From Methanolapillus ohkumae (lineage in GTDB: Archaea > Halobacteriota > Methanosarcinia > Methanosarcinales > Methanosarcinaceae): DNA of 64,000 bases. Positions 18,230 to 26,988 of this stretch are shown one piece after another. Numbering within the stretch: position 1 is the first letter of the stretch; every line of letters starts with the position of its first letter. The position numbers and the translations under genes are program-made. Where the stretch lies: assembly GCF_032594355.1 (NCBI RefSeq), contig NZ_CP131061.1:1054001-1118000 (forward strand), given 5' to 3'. The notes below the pieces were generated by a model, which was not told the DNA's origin, did no database searches, and saw only the letters and a program-made list of their open reading frames with translations.

Positions 18230-18300
18230 AAAACAGTATAAAAACAGTATAAAAACAGCATAAAAATTGTATAAAAACAGCATAAAAATCGTATAAAATT
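18230..18300. repeat. Imperfect tandem repeat
   Basis: About six copies of an 11-12-bp unit related to ATAAAAACAGT lie between topA and the tRNA-Gln. The rest of 17987-18384 is AT-rich with no gene. Confidence 0.85.
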
Positions 18301-18384
18301 GAAAATATTAAGAACCATGAAGAAAAAAAAGAAAGAAAAAAAGAAATAGAATGAAATATAAAAAATGAAATGAAAAATAATAAG

Positions 18385-18457
18385 TAGCCCGGCACGGATT
18401 CGAACCGAGGTTACAGGATCCAGAGTCCCGTATGATTGACCACTACACTACCGGGCT
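18385..18457 (-). tRNA. tRNA-Gln (CTG)
   Basis: The minus strand folds into a cloverleaf. It has acceptor stem AGCCCGG/CCGGGCT with discriminator A, a D arm with AGTGGTCAATCAT, anticodon stem CGGGA/TCCTG with loop CTCTGGA giving CTG, and a T arm with GTTCGAATC. CCA is not encoded. Confidence 0.93.
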
Positions 18458-18560
18458 TTGATGACCTTACCGCGTTTTAAGTACGAAAAACACGAAAATC
18501 AAGTCCTACAAGTGAAAAATGATATATATACTTTTCCGATAGACAACGATTTTTGAAAAA

Positions 18561-18974
18561 TTACAAATCTCCCGAATCCTCTTCGTTTCCCAAAATCGCT
18601 GTCCACCACCAGCGGGCCATGTCGATTAAATCTTTGGAGAATTGTCCGGAAAGCCGATACTTTTGATTTTTAACAGAAATCAAACCAGCCCCCATGAGTT
18701 TGTTACGCATCGAATAAAAAGAAGCGCGGCTTGTGCCGAGTTGCTCAATAATCATTTCCCATTCATCGGTTCGAAGGGGATTGCCGGATTTATGACGTTC
18801 TTCAACCATGTTTAAAAACTTTTGGCCGCGAACGGCTGTCGCGTCTTCCTGAAAAACACGCCGCATTAAACTGTAATACGGATCTCTGGAATGACTGACA
18901 CGCGCACTGGAATCCGAACGAATAACGATCGTAGTTGCGGTCCGGGGGGCATTTTTCACGGTAGACATATTCAT
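18561..18974 (-). CDS. Small winged-helix-like DNA-binding protein
   Basis: A 137-residue protein of no recognised family. The segment WEMIIEQLGTSRASFYSMRNKLMGAGLI (about residues 72-99) reads as a helix-turn-helix with recognition helix, and the following KNQKYRLSG could be the wing. A Trp-rich helix (ARWWWTAIL) and acidic tail end the protein. The N-terminal 30 residues are Ser/Thr/Arg-rich and probably flexible. It lies alone next to tRNA-Gln. A role in transcription is inferred from the fold only. Confidence 0.65.
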   Translation of the reverse strand: MNMSTVKNAPRTATTIVIRSDSSARVSHSRDPYYSLMRRVFQEDATAVRGQKFLNMVEERHKSGNPLRTDEWEMIIEQLGTSRASFYSMRNKLMGAGLISVKNQKYRLSGQFSKDLIDMARWWWTAILGNEEDSGDL

Positions 18975-19089
18975 TACAAAGACTTTATGAATAATAAATA
19001 TTTCGGAAGATCTGCGGAGATGGATTTATATTTTTCATTCGACAAACTATAGGAAAAAACATTTACACCGAAATTTCAACAATTCAATA

Positions 19090-19182
19090 AAATAACGATG
19101 ATATAAAAATGATATAAAAATGAAATAACGATGAAATAACGATGAAATAACGATGAAAATAACGATGAAATAACGATGAGAT
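19090..19182. repeat. 11-bp tandem repeat
   Basis: The unit GAAATAACGAT, with a few variants, repeats about seven times in the divergent spacer (18975-19286) upstream of the ACT-domain gene. The segment GTTTATATAATAC at 19210-19222 could be that gene's TATA box. Confidence 0.88.
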
Positions 19183-19286
19183 AAAATCGACCGTTTGAAT
19201 CATTTAGAATCGTTTATATAATACATAAATGTACAACTATAATCATTTACTGCGGTTTTTGTACAGAGGAGTGCAGAGGGAAAATT

Positions 19287-19790
19287 ATGTGGGAACCGAT
19301 CCGTATTCAATTCGAAAAATATCCGGCTCAGGAAAAGGTTGTCAAGCTCCTTTTCGAACGTGGTTTTCAAGTCAATGACGCGGGAAAAGTCGTTTCCGGA
19401 AAAATTGAAATTCCACACGTTCAAATTGGAAAAGAAATTCATGTTGACCGCCGCGTGGTGGACGCTGCGACAAAACACATCCGAGAAGATGAAATGTTGT
19501 ATGATATTTTTAAAAACGTCAAGTCGGTTCCGTTTTTGGCGGATGTGGCGCCACATTTGAATTTGGGAGTCGTTGTCATCACACCGGATGATGGTGCCGA
19601 TATCGGAATTATTTCAAATGTCACTCGTATTATTGCGGATGCGGGACTCAGTATCCGGCAAGCCGTGTCGGACGACCCATATTTTACGGAAAATCCGAAG
19701 CTGACCATTATTACCAATGAAAAAATTCCGGGAAATTTGGTCGAGCGGATTTTAAAAGCGAAAGGTGTTCGTGGTGTCAGTATTTATTAA
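19287..19790 (+). CDS. ACT-domain regulator of amino-acid metabolism
   Basis: A 167-residue protein matching an archaeal family of predicted amino-acid-responsive regulators. The N-terminal half (residues 1-85) has helix-turn-helix character (QEKVVKLLFERGFQVNDAGKV, then a DRRVVDAATKHI helix). The C-terminal half is an ACT domain (LGVVVITPDDGADIGIISNV, then IIADAGLSIRQAVSDDP), which normally binds an amino acid. GAGGGA precedes the ATG. The ligand and targets cannot be read from sequence; purE downstream is on the same strand but 170 bp away. Confidence 0.8.
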   Translation: MWEPIRIQFEKYPAQEKVVKLLFERGFQVNDAGKVVSGKIEIPHVQIGKEIHVDRRVVDAATKHIREDEMLYDIFKNVKSVPFLADVAPHLNLGVVVITPDDGADIGIISNVTRIIADAGLSIRQAVSDDPYFTENPKLTIITNEKIPGNLVERILKAKGVRGVSIY

Positions 19791-19962
19791 AATGTGAAAA
19801 ATTAAAAATCGTCTGTTTTTTGCCGATTCAGACAAAAAATTAAATGTTATGAATCCATTTTTCTTTATCTATACTCAAGTTTTCTTGTCCCAGTAACTTT
19901 TTAATCAATGAAAAGCAAGATTTGAGCATCTTAATTTTTAATAAGTGACCGGTGGAATAAAA

Positions 19963-20358
19963 TTGGTTCAAATTTCAATCATTATGGGATCCGAGTCGGA
20001 TCGGGCAATTGCCGACCGAGCCGTATCTGTCCTTGAAAAAACAAATTATACGTATGAAGTTGTGGTCATTTCCGCGCACAGAAACCCGGATGACTTGGAC
20101 GCTTACATCAAAAAAAGCGATGCTTTGGTTTACGTCACCATTGCCGGTCTTTCGGCAGCGCTTCCGGGTGTTGTTGCCTCTAAAACCAAAAAACCTGTCA
20201 TCGGAATTCCGGTCAGTGCCAAACTTGGTGGATTGGACGCACTTTTGTCGATTGCGCAAATGCCGCCCGGCGTTCCTGTGGCCAGCGTCGGTGTCGACAA
20301 TGGTGCTAATGGTGCTCATTTAGCGGTTCGCATCTTGGATTTGGTGACCGGCAAATAA
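19963..20358 (+). CDS. purE: Phosphoribosylaminoimidazole carboxylase/mutase PurE
   Basis: A 131-residue PurE protein acting in purine synthesis at the AIR-carboxylation step. The hallmark start ISIIMGSESDRAIADRA and the SAHRNPDDL active-site motif are present, as are GLSAALPGVVAS and PVIGIPVS. The likely start is the TTG at 19963 with GGTGG 7 nt upstream; a GTG at 19945 would add six residues. Whether it acts as class I mutase (needing PurK) or class II carboxylase is not settled by the sequence alone. It is followed by the 4Fe-4S gene 31 bp later. Confidence 0.92.
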   Translation: MVQISIIMGSESDRAIADRAVSVLEKTNYTYEVVVISAHRNPDDLDAYIKKSDALVYVTIAGLSAALPGVVASKTKKPVIGIPVSAKLGGLDALLSIAQMPPGVPVASVGVDNGANGAHLAVRILDLVTGK

Positions 20359-20389
20359 AAGCGATCGATCAGACGACGGAAGGGGTCCA

Positions 20390-21253
20390 ATGAAAACTTT
20401 GTATCAGTTTCTTTTGGAAAAACAAAAGAACCATCTTCTGCCGGTATTTGGTTTTGCCGAAACAAAACTCTGGGAGCTTGAAAAAAAGTATCCGATTCAT
20501 CCGGATTTTTTCCCGGAAAATATTTTTCCTCTCGCAAAAACCGCAATTGTCATCGGGGTTCCGGTGAATTTGCCGATTTTGGAGACGACGCCATCTGTTT
20601 ATTACAATGAGCATTATAAGACCCTCAACGCTTTTTTAGACCATCAGGCGTTGGAAATTTCTCTTTTCTTGAATGAAGAAAATATGCCAAGTATGCCGGT
20701 TTCGCGCGACGGGTACGCCGGAATTTCCGCGCTGCTAAAAAATCCGGTGGCGGCCTTTTCTCATAAACATGCCGCCTACCATGCCGGACTTGGGACATTT
20801 GGGCGCAACAACGTGATTTTAACCAAAAAATACGGACCCCGGATTCGATTCACGACGGTTTTGACCGCTGCCGCTTTGGACGAATTGGGTGTCGATCAAT
20901 CGGGAGTCGGCCAAATACCTGCCCAACCGGAAATGGAATTGTGTATTGAATGCCTGCTCTGCGCGCGTTTATGCCCGAAAGGCGCGATTTGCGGCGATAA
21001 AGAAATCCCGTACCCCCAATCGAAAATTGACAAGCAAAAATGCACCGCCCAAAGTGAATATTTGGCAAACCGCGGGATTTCTCCGTGCGGTGTTTGTATC
21101 AAAGTTTGCCCAATTGGCGAGGATAGAAAGGCATTCGGGCGGACAAATATCCGTATTTATGATGATGAAAACGAAAATATCACAAAGACCGGCATGGATG
21201 AAAGCAAATGGATCCGGTCATGGAACCATATCCGAAAATACGGAAAAAAATGA
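20390..21253 (+). CDS. QueG-like 4Fe-4S double-cluster protein
   Basis: A 287-residue protein related to the iron-sulfur part of epoxyqueuosine reductase. The C-terminal half holds two 4Fe-4S clusters, CIECLLCARLCP and CGVCIKVCPIG, after a domain with GYAGISALLKN and HAAYHAGLGTFGRNNVILT, which is the cobalamin-binding-like core of this family. It is shorter than bacterial QueG and lacks the C-terminal HEAT repeats. Since archaea make archaeosine rather than queuosine by a different last step, the reaction here is probably a different reduction. GGAAGGGG precedes the ATG. Confidence 0.82.
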   Translation: MKTLYQFLLEKQKNHLLPVFGFAETKLWELEKKYPIHPDFFPENIFPLAKTAIVIGVPVNLPILETTPSVYYNEHYKTLNAFLDHQALEISLFLNEENMPSMPVSRDGYAGISALLKNPVAAFSHKHAAYHAGLGTFGRNNVILTKKYGPRIRFTTVLTAAALDELGVDQSGVGQIPAQPEMELCIECLLCARLCPKGAICGDKEIPYPQSKIDKQKCTAQSEYLANRGISPCGVCIKVCPIGEDRKAFGRTNIRIYDDENENITKTGMDESKWIRSWNHIRKYGKK

Positions 21254-21281
21254 TCCTTTTAATACCTATTTTTTAAAAAAG

Positions 21282-21345
21282 AACGGCGGCCGGTTTTATT
21301 GGCATTCACAAAAAATGAGTTCTATAACGCACGCGGTGGGCGTCA
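21282..21345 (-). repeat. Cap repeat, copy C
   Basis: Read on the minus strand, the sequence matches the cap consensus: a GC-rich block with CACCGCGTGCGTTATAG, then an AATAAAACCGGCCGCC-like end. It begins 30 bp after the QueG-like gene but points against it. Confidence 0.7.
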
Positions 21346-21389
21346 TCGGTTGCAAAATCCGAACAATTTATTCCAATCCCAGAAAAACG

Positions 21390-21745
21390 TTTGTCTGCAA
21401 TTATCCAATTCAAACAAGCCTTTCGATTTTGGATTCAAAAGTTGAAGTACTGGAATCGTCTGTAATTATCCAATTCAAGCAAGCCTTCCCGAAAATTCGA
21501 GATGCTTTGCATCTCGAATTTCTCGGATATCATTAAAAGAAAGATATGTTGGTGAGAAGTACAGCAGATGGAATAGAAACAGATTGCAGTAATATTAAAA
21601 CAGTTAACAGTAGCAGCAAACTAAAACCATAAACAGTCGCAGCAATACTCAAACCATAAACAGATTGCAGCAAACTAAAACCATAAACAGTCGCAGCAAT
21701 ACTCAAACCATAAACAGATTGCGGCAATTTTAAAACAGAAAAACG
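21390..21745 (-). repeat. Composite repeat, copy C2: 54-bp tandem unit, hairpin and right flank
   Basis: Read on the minus strand, a tandem stretch at about 21589-21745 carries TTTGCTGC and GTTTATGGTTT words. It has two 54-bp units, each made of two related 26-28-bp halves. The hairpin at 21488-21530 follows with the perfect stem TTCGAGATGC/GCATCTCGAA. After it comes a right flank with GGCTTGCTTGAATTGGATAA, duplicated once. A hydrophobic 81-codon frame across the tandem part is only the translation of the repeat. The remaining 21746-21970 is AT-rich without a gene. Confidence 0.82.
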
Positions 21746-21970
21746 ACACAGCAACTTGTAAAATAATGACCCGGACATGGAAAAACTTCAAAATTAAAAT
21801 TAAAATTAAAAATATTTGAAATCAAATTATAAAACAGAAGTTTATGCCTGATTTTTTCAACGATAAAAAGTTTCTGTTTTAAAAAACGAATCGACTAATG
21901 ATTTTGAAATATTTCTGCAGAAAAATTATGATTTGTCTTATTTAAATTGTTTGATTTTTAAAATTCCAAA

Positions 21971-21981
21971 TTATTTATAAA
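21971..21981 (+). promoter_or_regulatory. TATA box deciding the start at 22004
   Basis: TTATTTATAAA lies 23-33 nt before the ATG at 22004 and would place the transcript start on that codon. The ATG at 21983 is too close to the box to be transcribed with a leader. Confidence 0.5.
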
Positions 21982-22003
21982 GATGGGGATTCTGCTTTGT
22001 TTC

Positions 22004-23680
22004 ATGTCACAAAAAAATCAATTTATTCACAAAAATACGTTTTTAGAAAACAAAACAAACAAAACAAATAAAACAAATAAAACAAATAAAACAAATAAAA
22101 CAAACAAAAAAAGCAAATCGGAAAAACCAATTCGTTTGATTTTTCCGGCCTTGTTTTTGTTCGTGGTTTTGTTTCTATTTTTGCTTGCCATACCGTTTGC
22201 TTTGAATACCGCCGGTGCTGCCGCCTCTGACAGCTATTCCACCGATTTGTCCGGCTCCGCTCCACAAGGTGGCGTCCTACTCATTGTCGACGGAATGGGA
22301 TCGTATTATATTTATCCGGAATTGACCGCCGGAACGCTCACCAATGAAACCGGAAACCACGCTCTTGTCAAAACCCTTCCCCGGATTTGGGGGGACGGGT
22401 ATCGGATTTCGCTCATGAAATCCCCGCATCCGGTCACTGAACTCGGACACTCCACCATCGTTGCCGGAAATACAGCGGCCGACTCTGAAATGGTTGGGTA
22501 CGCCGGTTCAACCTTGATGGACGTTTTTGCAGATGAAGGATTTTTGTGCATCGGTGTTATGCAGCGCGGCGATTTTGCATCCATGCGACAAAAATTCGAT
22601 CTCATTCTGTATGATGAAACGAATTCCGTCAACAATATGAATTTCACGATTCAGCGGAATGACAAAGGCGAAGGAGGCGGAGACGGCGACAACTCAACCG
22701 CCGAAAAAGCGGTCCGGCAAAAAATGATTCGGGAAATCGAAGTTGAATTTGAAAAACTCAAAAACAACGCATCTTCTTACGTGTCTTCCAAAGACACAGG
22801 CGACAAATATGCCGGATACAACCGCCATGCGCTTGACGCCGCCTGCGCCGCTTTGTCGGTGATGGAAAAGTACCCCGGCCAAAAGTTTGTGATTGTCATC
22901 AGTGTCGGCGCGGTTGATTCCACCGGACATTACCGCGGATATTACGCATATTTGGATGCGGTGGAGCGTTTGGATAAGGATATGGAAAAATTGTTCAACC
23001 AATGCAAAAAAAACAATTTCATTTTAGCGATTACCGCCGACCATGGCATGTCTTTTGAAACATTGGACAAAAAGGGCGGCGGACACAGTTCCGGAAAGTA
23101 TGCCAAAACCAAAGAAGCGACAAACATTCCGTTCATCATTTGGGGGCCGAATGTGAAATCCGGTGTCATCGACGCTGCCGAAACCGGACAAGAGGACATC
23201 ACGCCGACCTTTTTGTCTTTGTTTGGAATCGGCACAGCTCCGCGTTTTTCCAAAGGAAAGGTTTTGCCGGCCAAAGAAAAACCAACGCTCACAATTGAAT
23301 TTTCAAAACCGGAAAACGTCCGGATTTTAAAAGATGGTACTGAAATATTTACCGCATCGGGATACGCCAAATATTCGATTTCAGGACTGTCTCCCGGCAA
23401 TTACAAGGTGATGTGGACCGCTCAAAATGAAAAATATACGCAAACGGAATGCCAAATATTCATGGAAAAAGATACGGTTTTGAATGCAACGCAATACGTT
23501 CAAAAATCCATTTTTTCAAAATCTGGAGTGGATTCTTCATCCGAGTCCGAACCAAACCCCTCGGGAACGGATTTTGGATGGAACAAAACGGTATTTACAA
23601 ATAAATATGTGGTTGCCGCGTTGATCCTTCTGATCAATTTAACCGGCGGTGTTTTTGCTTACCGGATTTACAAAAAATAA
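22004..23680 (+). CDS. Membrane-anchored alkaline-phosphatase-superfamily protein
   Basis: A 558-residue exported protein of the alkaline phosphatase/phosphodiesterase superfamily. After a repetitive KTN-type stretch and a hydrophobic signal anchor (about residues 44-68) comes the metal-binding core: VLLIVDGMGS; the nucleophile region HPVTELGHSTIVAGNTA; VSVGAVDSTGHYRGYY; ITADHGMSFE; and the GGHSSGKYAKTKEATNIPFIIWGP segment. These supply the Asp and His residues of the two-metal site. A beta-type domain follows, and one C-terminal transmembrane helix (VVAALILLINLTGGVFAY) ends it. The catalytic domain should lie outside the cell. The substrate is unknown. Confidence 0.82.
   Translation: MSQKNQFIHKNTFLENKTNKTNKTNKTNKTNKTNKKSKSEKPIRLIFPALFLFVVLFLFLLAIPFALNTAGAAASDSYSTDLSGSAPQGGVLLIVDGMGSYYIYPELTAGTLTNETGNHALVKTLPRIWGDGYRISLMKSPHPVTELGHSTIVAGNTAADSEMVGYAGSTLMDVFADEGFLCIGVMQRGDFASMRQKFDLILYDETNSVNNMNFTIQRNDKGEGGGDGDNSTAEKAVRQKMIREIEVEFEKLKNNASSYVSSKDTGDKYAGYNRHALDAACAALSVMEKYPGQKFVIVISVGAVDSTGHYRGYYAYLDAVERLDKDMEKLFNQCKKNNFILAITADHGMSFETLDKKGGGHSSGKYAKTKEATNIPFIIWGPNVKSGVIDAAETGQEDITPTFLSLFGIGTAPRFSKGKVLPAKEKPTLTIEFSKPENVRILKDGTEIFTASGYAKYSISGLSPGNYKVMWTAQNEKYTQTECQIFMEKDTVLNATQYVQKSIFSKSGVDSSSESEPNPSGTDFGWNKTVFTNKYVVAALILLINLTGGVFAYRIYKK
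22045..22110 (+). repeat. Tandem repeat within the coding sequence (Thr-Asn-Lys codons)
   Basis: The unit AAATAAAAC, with the variant AAACAAAAC, repeats about seven times in frame and encodes alternating Lys, Thr and Asn just before the signal anchor. It resembles the intergenic minisatellites elsewhere in the window. Confidence 0.85.
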
Positions 23681-23720
23681 CAATCAGAAATGAAAAAACA
23701 GAAAAAAACAGAAAAAAACA

Positions 23721-23746
23721 AAAAATGAATCAACGGATTCATTTTT
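23721..23746. terminator. Bidirectional terminator between convergent genes
   Basis: AAAAATGAATC pairs perfectly with GATTCATTTTT around a 4-nt loop. T or A runs flank it on both strands, between the phosphatase-like gene and the convergent DJ-1 gene. Confidence 0.65.
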
Positions 23747-24284
23747 ATGCGTTTTCCAAAATAGCTTTGATGATTTCTTCCCCGAAATCGTAAGAAGCCT
23801 CCGGACCGTCACCGGTAATGATTTTTCCATCCCGGACAACGTGTTCCGGATTTATTTTCGAACGGGCGGCGTTCATTTCGGCAATCGCGTCGGAATCATT
23901 AAAAACGGTTGCGTTTTTGCCGGACAAAAGACCCGCTTTGGCTAAAATCACCGGAGAAATACAAATCGCGGAGACAATTTTGTTTTTGGAGTAAGCGTCA
24001 TTTAAAAGCGCATGAAGGGTTTTGTCGTTCCACAAATATGCTTTTGAGCCGGCACCGCCGGAAATCACAATCGCGTCATAGTCATCGGCTTTGACATCTT
24101 GAAGGGTTGCGTCCACTTTGTAAGAACCACCTTTGGCACCTTGGGCGACCCCAAGTTTTGTCGAAGCAACCGTCACCGCAAAGTTATTTTTTTCAAAAAC
24201 CTCTTTAGGACGGAAAAATTCCTCATCCCGAAAACGCTCAGGCGCAATTACCATGAGAATTTTGTTCGTCTGATTTGTGTTCAT
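23745..24284 (-). CDS. DJ-1/PfpI family protein
   Basis: A 179-residue protein of the DJ-1/PfpI class I glutamine amidotransferase-like fold. The nucleophile elbow AICISP carries the conserved cysteine (about residue 108), and the conserved acidic residue before it is in FRDEEFFRPKEVF. DYDAIVISGGAGSKAYLW is the typical second strand and loop. Members act as proteases, glyoxalases, deglycases or stress proteins, so a specific activity cannot be assigned. It is monocistronic and shares a terminator hairpin with the convergent upstream gene. Confidence 0.88.
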   Translation of the reverse strand: MNTNQTNKILMVIAPERFRDEEFFRPKEVFEKNNFAVTVASTKLGVAQGAKGGSYKVDATLQDVKADDYDAIVISGGAGSKAYLWNDKTLHALLNDAYSKNKIVSAICISPVILAKAGLLSGKNATVFNDSDAIAEMNAARSKINPEHVVRDGKIITGDGPEASYDFGEEIIKAILENA

Positions 24285-24329
24285 TTGGAGACCTCCGATG
24301 GATTATGAATTTTGGCCGTATTTTATTTG

Positions 24330-24470
24330 CAACTGTGTTTTAAAATTTACAGTTTTCAGCTGTGTTTTAAAATTTACAATTTGCGGCTGTGTGCCACTCA
24401 CTTCTTATCATAATTATTAATCCGAGAAAATCAGACGCGAAAGCGTCTGATTTTTCGGGATGGTTTGCAT
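24330..24470 (+). repeat. Composite repeat, copy E: linker and hairpin without cap
   Basis: Two linker units with AATTTACAGTTTTCAGCTGTG and a related partner are followed by a hairpin at 24420-24462. Its stem ATCAGACGC/GCGTCTGAT closes a GAAA loop, and the flank TTTTCGGGATGGTTTGC follows. It lies upstream of the DJ-1 gene in the 24285-24656 spacer. Confidence 0.8.
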
Positions 24471-24500
24471 GTTTTAATCAATAAATGAAATCTGGGATTT

Positions 24501-24584
24501 CAATTCAAAAATTCAATTCAAAAATTCAATTCAAAAATTCAATTCAAAAATTCAATTCAAAAATTCAATTCAAAAATTCAATTC
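24501..24584. repeat. 13-bp tandem repeat
   Basis: The unit CAATTCAAAAATT repeats about 6.5 times with almost no variation, directly after composite repeat copy E. Confidence 0.92.
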
Positions 24585-24656
24585 GGATTTCAATCCGATA
24601 TCAATATTGATTGAATAATTTCATAATTTTTAAGCTTTATGTTATTTAACTTTTCG

Positions 24657-25343
24657 TTATTTCTTTGACCCGATCATGACGCCCATTTGCGATGACAACA
24701 GTTTTCCGATGGATGCGACAATTCCGGGACCGTCCGTTTTTTCCGTACAAACAATCACTGATTCCATGAGTCCCAACTTTTCCACGCCGTAAACATCCCG
24801 GCCGTGCTTTTTTTTCTTGATCGCCGCTTTTACTTGGGAACGCGTCGCGTTGTTCACAAAAATCCTGTCGGTCGACGATTTTTTCCACGTCCACCATTGG
24901 TCGATTTGCTCTTTTGAAAAAAGAGCAAATTTGGATTCTTCAGGAATTGTAAACGTGATGGAGAGATAGGGAATCATTCCAAACCGCGCCGCGATTTGCT
25001 CGGCGTTTCCGGTCCCAAGAACGCTCAACGCAGACGCCGGAATCACCGTTTCAAATCCGGCCTGGATGTGAATTTGTTCCGGTTCAATTTTGGAAATATA
25101 GCCTTTGTAAACTTCGCCGGGGACGATATCCGATTTTTGAAGCGGCTTTCCAAAAGCGTTGTACAAAAAATTCGCACAAACTTCTTCATCTTCGCCGGAA
25201 AGTGAAATTGAGAAATGCTTTCCCTTAGGAAGAATGTCATAAGAGACATCCAAATCTTTTAATTCGGTATCTATAAACGCTTTTAATGCGTTTTTCGCGT
25301 TTTCCGGATGACCGTAAACCGGCTGTAATAATTCAATAATCAT
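24657..25343 (-). CDS. DUF2110 family protein
   Basis: A 228-residue soluble protein matching DUF2110, a family largely restricted to methanogenic archaea and without a known function. The central part GEVYKGYISKIEPEQIHIQAG resembles an S1/OB-type strand pattern. The C-terminal DGPGIVASIGKLLSSQMGVMIG reads like a small nucleotide- or RNA-binding element, but these are impressions only. No metal motif or membrane segment is present. It is the second of two minus-strand genes behind the regulator at 25431-26117, 87 bp apart. Confidence 0.78.
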   Translation of the reverse strand: MIIELLQPVYGHPENAKNALKAFIDTELKDLDVSYDILPKGKHFSISLSGEDEEVCANFLYNAFGKPLQKSDIVPGEVYKGYISKIEPEQIHIQAGFETVIPASALSVLGTGNAEQIAARFGMIPYLSITFTIPEESKFALFSKEQIDQWWTWKKSSTDRIFVNNATRSQVKAAIKKKKHGRDVYGVEKLGLMESVIVCTEKTDGPGIVASIGKLLSSQMGVMIGSKK

Positions 25344-25430
25344 ATTTTAATCCTTCAGACATTGTTTTTAAGTTATTTTCGGATACTGTTTATTTCCCAA
25401 TATTGTTTCCCAATATTGTTTATTTTTCCA

Positions 25431-26117
25431 TTATTTTTCATATTCCTTTCCCAAGTAGAAAGAATATTTCATAACGGCAACCCTATATGTTTTTACCAAT
25501 TTCGGGTCCGGATTTTCCATCTGTTCGATTTCTTTTCCAATCATTTTAAGTTCCCGGTCATAAGGTCCTAATTTTCGGAGAAGAACACCAGAATCGGCTT
25601 CCGCCATCGTTTGTTCCTCATAAATGTCTTGAATATTCCCGCAAAAAATCTCCAACCGGTCGTCTAATGTGAGCGGGCCGACATAAACCTTTTTTTCCCG
25701 AATCCCCCGGTTCTCTTTTTTATGAAAACTAACCGCCTCATACGTTATTCCTGTGTCGGTGTCCAAGGAATGAGCAGGCAACTCCATTGTTTTTTCTTCC
25801 GCTTTTCGCACCGGCGCGTATCCTTCCGGAAATTCAAAATATTCATTGGAAACAGCGATCTTGTAAGCGTTTGTCAAATGCTGCGCATAATAATAGCCTT
25901 TGGGTGTCAGTTTAAGAAAGCGCGTCCGCCCTTCGAAAAACGTGGAAATAAATCCGAGTTCATCCAATTTCTTGATGATTTTATTGGTATGGGAAAAAGT
26001 CGAATCAATATTTTCCGCCACTTCCGAAATGTATGTCACCTCTTTTTCATAAATAAAAAGAATGGAAAGACAGGTTTTTTCCTGAAATAATAATTTTTCC
26101 AAATCATTCAACATCAT
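25431..26117 (-). CDS. MarR-like winged-helix transcription regulator
   Basis: A 228-residue protein with an N-terminal winged helix. CLSILFIYEKEVTYISEVAENIDSTFSHTNKIIKKLDELGFI covers helices 1-3 with the recognition helix, and FEGRTRFLKLTPKG is the wing (to about residue 75). The C-terminal 140 residues are a charged, helix-rich domain with no recognised family, possibly for dimerisation or ligand binding. Two adjacent ATG codons at 26117 and 26114 can both serve as start. It probably regulates itself or the neighbouring lipoprotein genes, but no operator was identified. Confidence 0.75.
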   Translation of the reverse strand: MMLNDLEKLLFQEKTCLSILFIYEKEVTYISEVAENIDSTFSHTNKIIKKLDELGFISTFFEGRTRFLKLTPKGYYYAQHLTNAYKIAVSNEYFEFPEGYAPVRKAEEKTMELPAHSLDTDTGITYEAVSFHKKENRGIREKKVYVGPLTLDDRLEIFCGNIQDIYEEQTMAEADSGVLLRKLGPYDRELKMIGKEIEQMENPDPKLVKTYRVAVMKYSFYLGKEYEK

Positions 26118-26270
26118 ATGAAAATCCTCAAAATCAGTTTTGTTAAAGACAAAAGTGTTTCTCTGTTTAAATATGTTTCATGGAAAATATGTGTTTTGAC
26201 AAACATAAATCGAGAAAAAAGAAAAAGAAAAAGAGAAAGAGAAAACCATTTATTATTTCTAAAATTTATT

Positions 26271-26333
26271 CCGGCAGCATGCGCGCGACGGCAACACTTT
26301 TTTGAATAAATTTTCAACTAAACCGCAGGCTGT
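26271..26333 (+). repeat. Cap repeat, copy D
   Basis: CCGGCAGCATGCGCGCGACG followed by AACACTTTTTTGAATAAATT, TTCAACTAAACCG and GGCTGTTT matches the cap consensus without linker or hairpin. It lies in the spacer between the regulator and the first cupredoxin-like lipoprotein gene; the rest of 26118-26372 is AT-rich. Confidence 0.75.
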
Positions 26334-26372
26334 TTAAAAAAAATAAAATATAAAAAGAGGAGGAGAGGGATT

Positions 26373-26870
26373 TTAGGTGACGGACACCGTCAAAACCCCG
26401 CCGTCCGGCATATAAAATGTTCCTGTGTCCGGGTTGTAAAGGTCAATATGGTAAACGCCGGGCTGGTTGAACGTGAAATAGATTTCGTATTTGGCATCCA
26501 CTTTGACATCCTCAAAAGCATTTTCTTCCGAATGGTAAAGGTGGTTGTAAGGAATATCCATTTCCCGATTCCAAATGTGAAGAGTGTCTCCAACAGAGAT
26601 GGAGGTGTTGTGCGTCAAAAATTCGCGGTTTTCCGCCAAAATCGTTTGCACAGGCGTTCCGGTAAATTCGCCGGGGCGAGAAACCGTGACCGAGCCGGGA
26701 CCGGGACCGGGCGGTGCTGTGTTTGCGGGCGGTGTCGTATTGTTTGCAGGCGGCGTTGTGTTGTTAGCGGGCGTTGTGTTGTTGGCGGAATCGTCGACGC
26801 AACCGCAAATTCCAACAGCTACAGCAAAAATTATGAGTAAAAATGTGAAATATTTCATGCGTTTCATCAT
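26373..26870 (-). CDS. Cupredoxin-like lipoprotein, paralogue 1
   Basis: A 165-residue exported lipoprotein. The signal peptide ends in the lipobox GICGC (Cys about residue 24). A linker of Asn-Thr-Thr-Pro repeats with several N-x-T sequons follows, then a beta-sandwich domain from about residue 65. The domain has the cupredoxin-type order ISVGDTLHIWNRE, HLYHSEENAFEDV and FTFNQPGVYHIDLYNPDTG. The two histidines of HLYH and the His of YHID are candidate ligands. There is no cysteine after the lipobox, so a classical blue-copper site is not possible. It is one of four close paralogues within 3.2 kb. Function is unknown. Confidence 0.78.
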   Translation of the reverse strand: MMKRMKYFTFLLIIFAVAVGICGCVDDSANNTTPANNTTPPANNTTPPANTAPPGPGPGSVTVSRPGEFTGTPVQTILAENREFLTHNTSISVGDTLHIWNREMDIPYNHLYHSEENAFEDVKVDAKYEIYFTFNQPGVYHIDLYNPDTGTFYMPDGGVLTVSVT

Positions 26871-26988
26871 ATCACCTTTATTATAAAAATTACAAAATTA
26901 AAATAAGTTTTATAGTATTTAAGGAATTGGATAGTTGTTAAAAATATTTTGAATTGATAGAAATTGACAGAAATTGACAGAGATAGAT

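Noticed and set aside
21533..21778. Hydrophobic 81-codon gene on the minus strand
   Set aside because: It is only the translation of the tandem linker of composite repeat C2; the repeated Tyr-Gly-Leu-Ser words follow the DNA unit.
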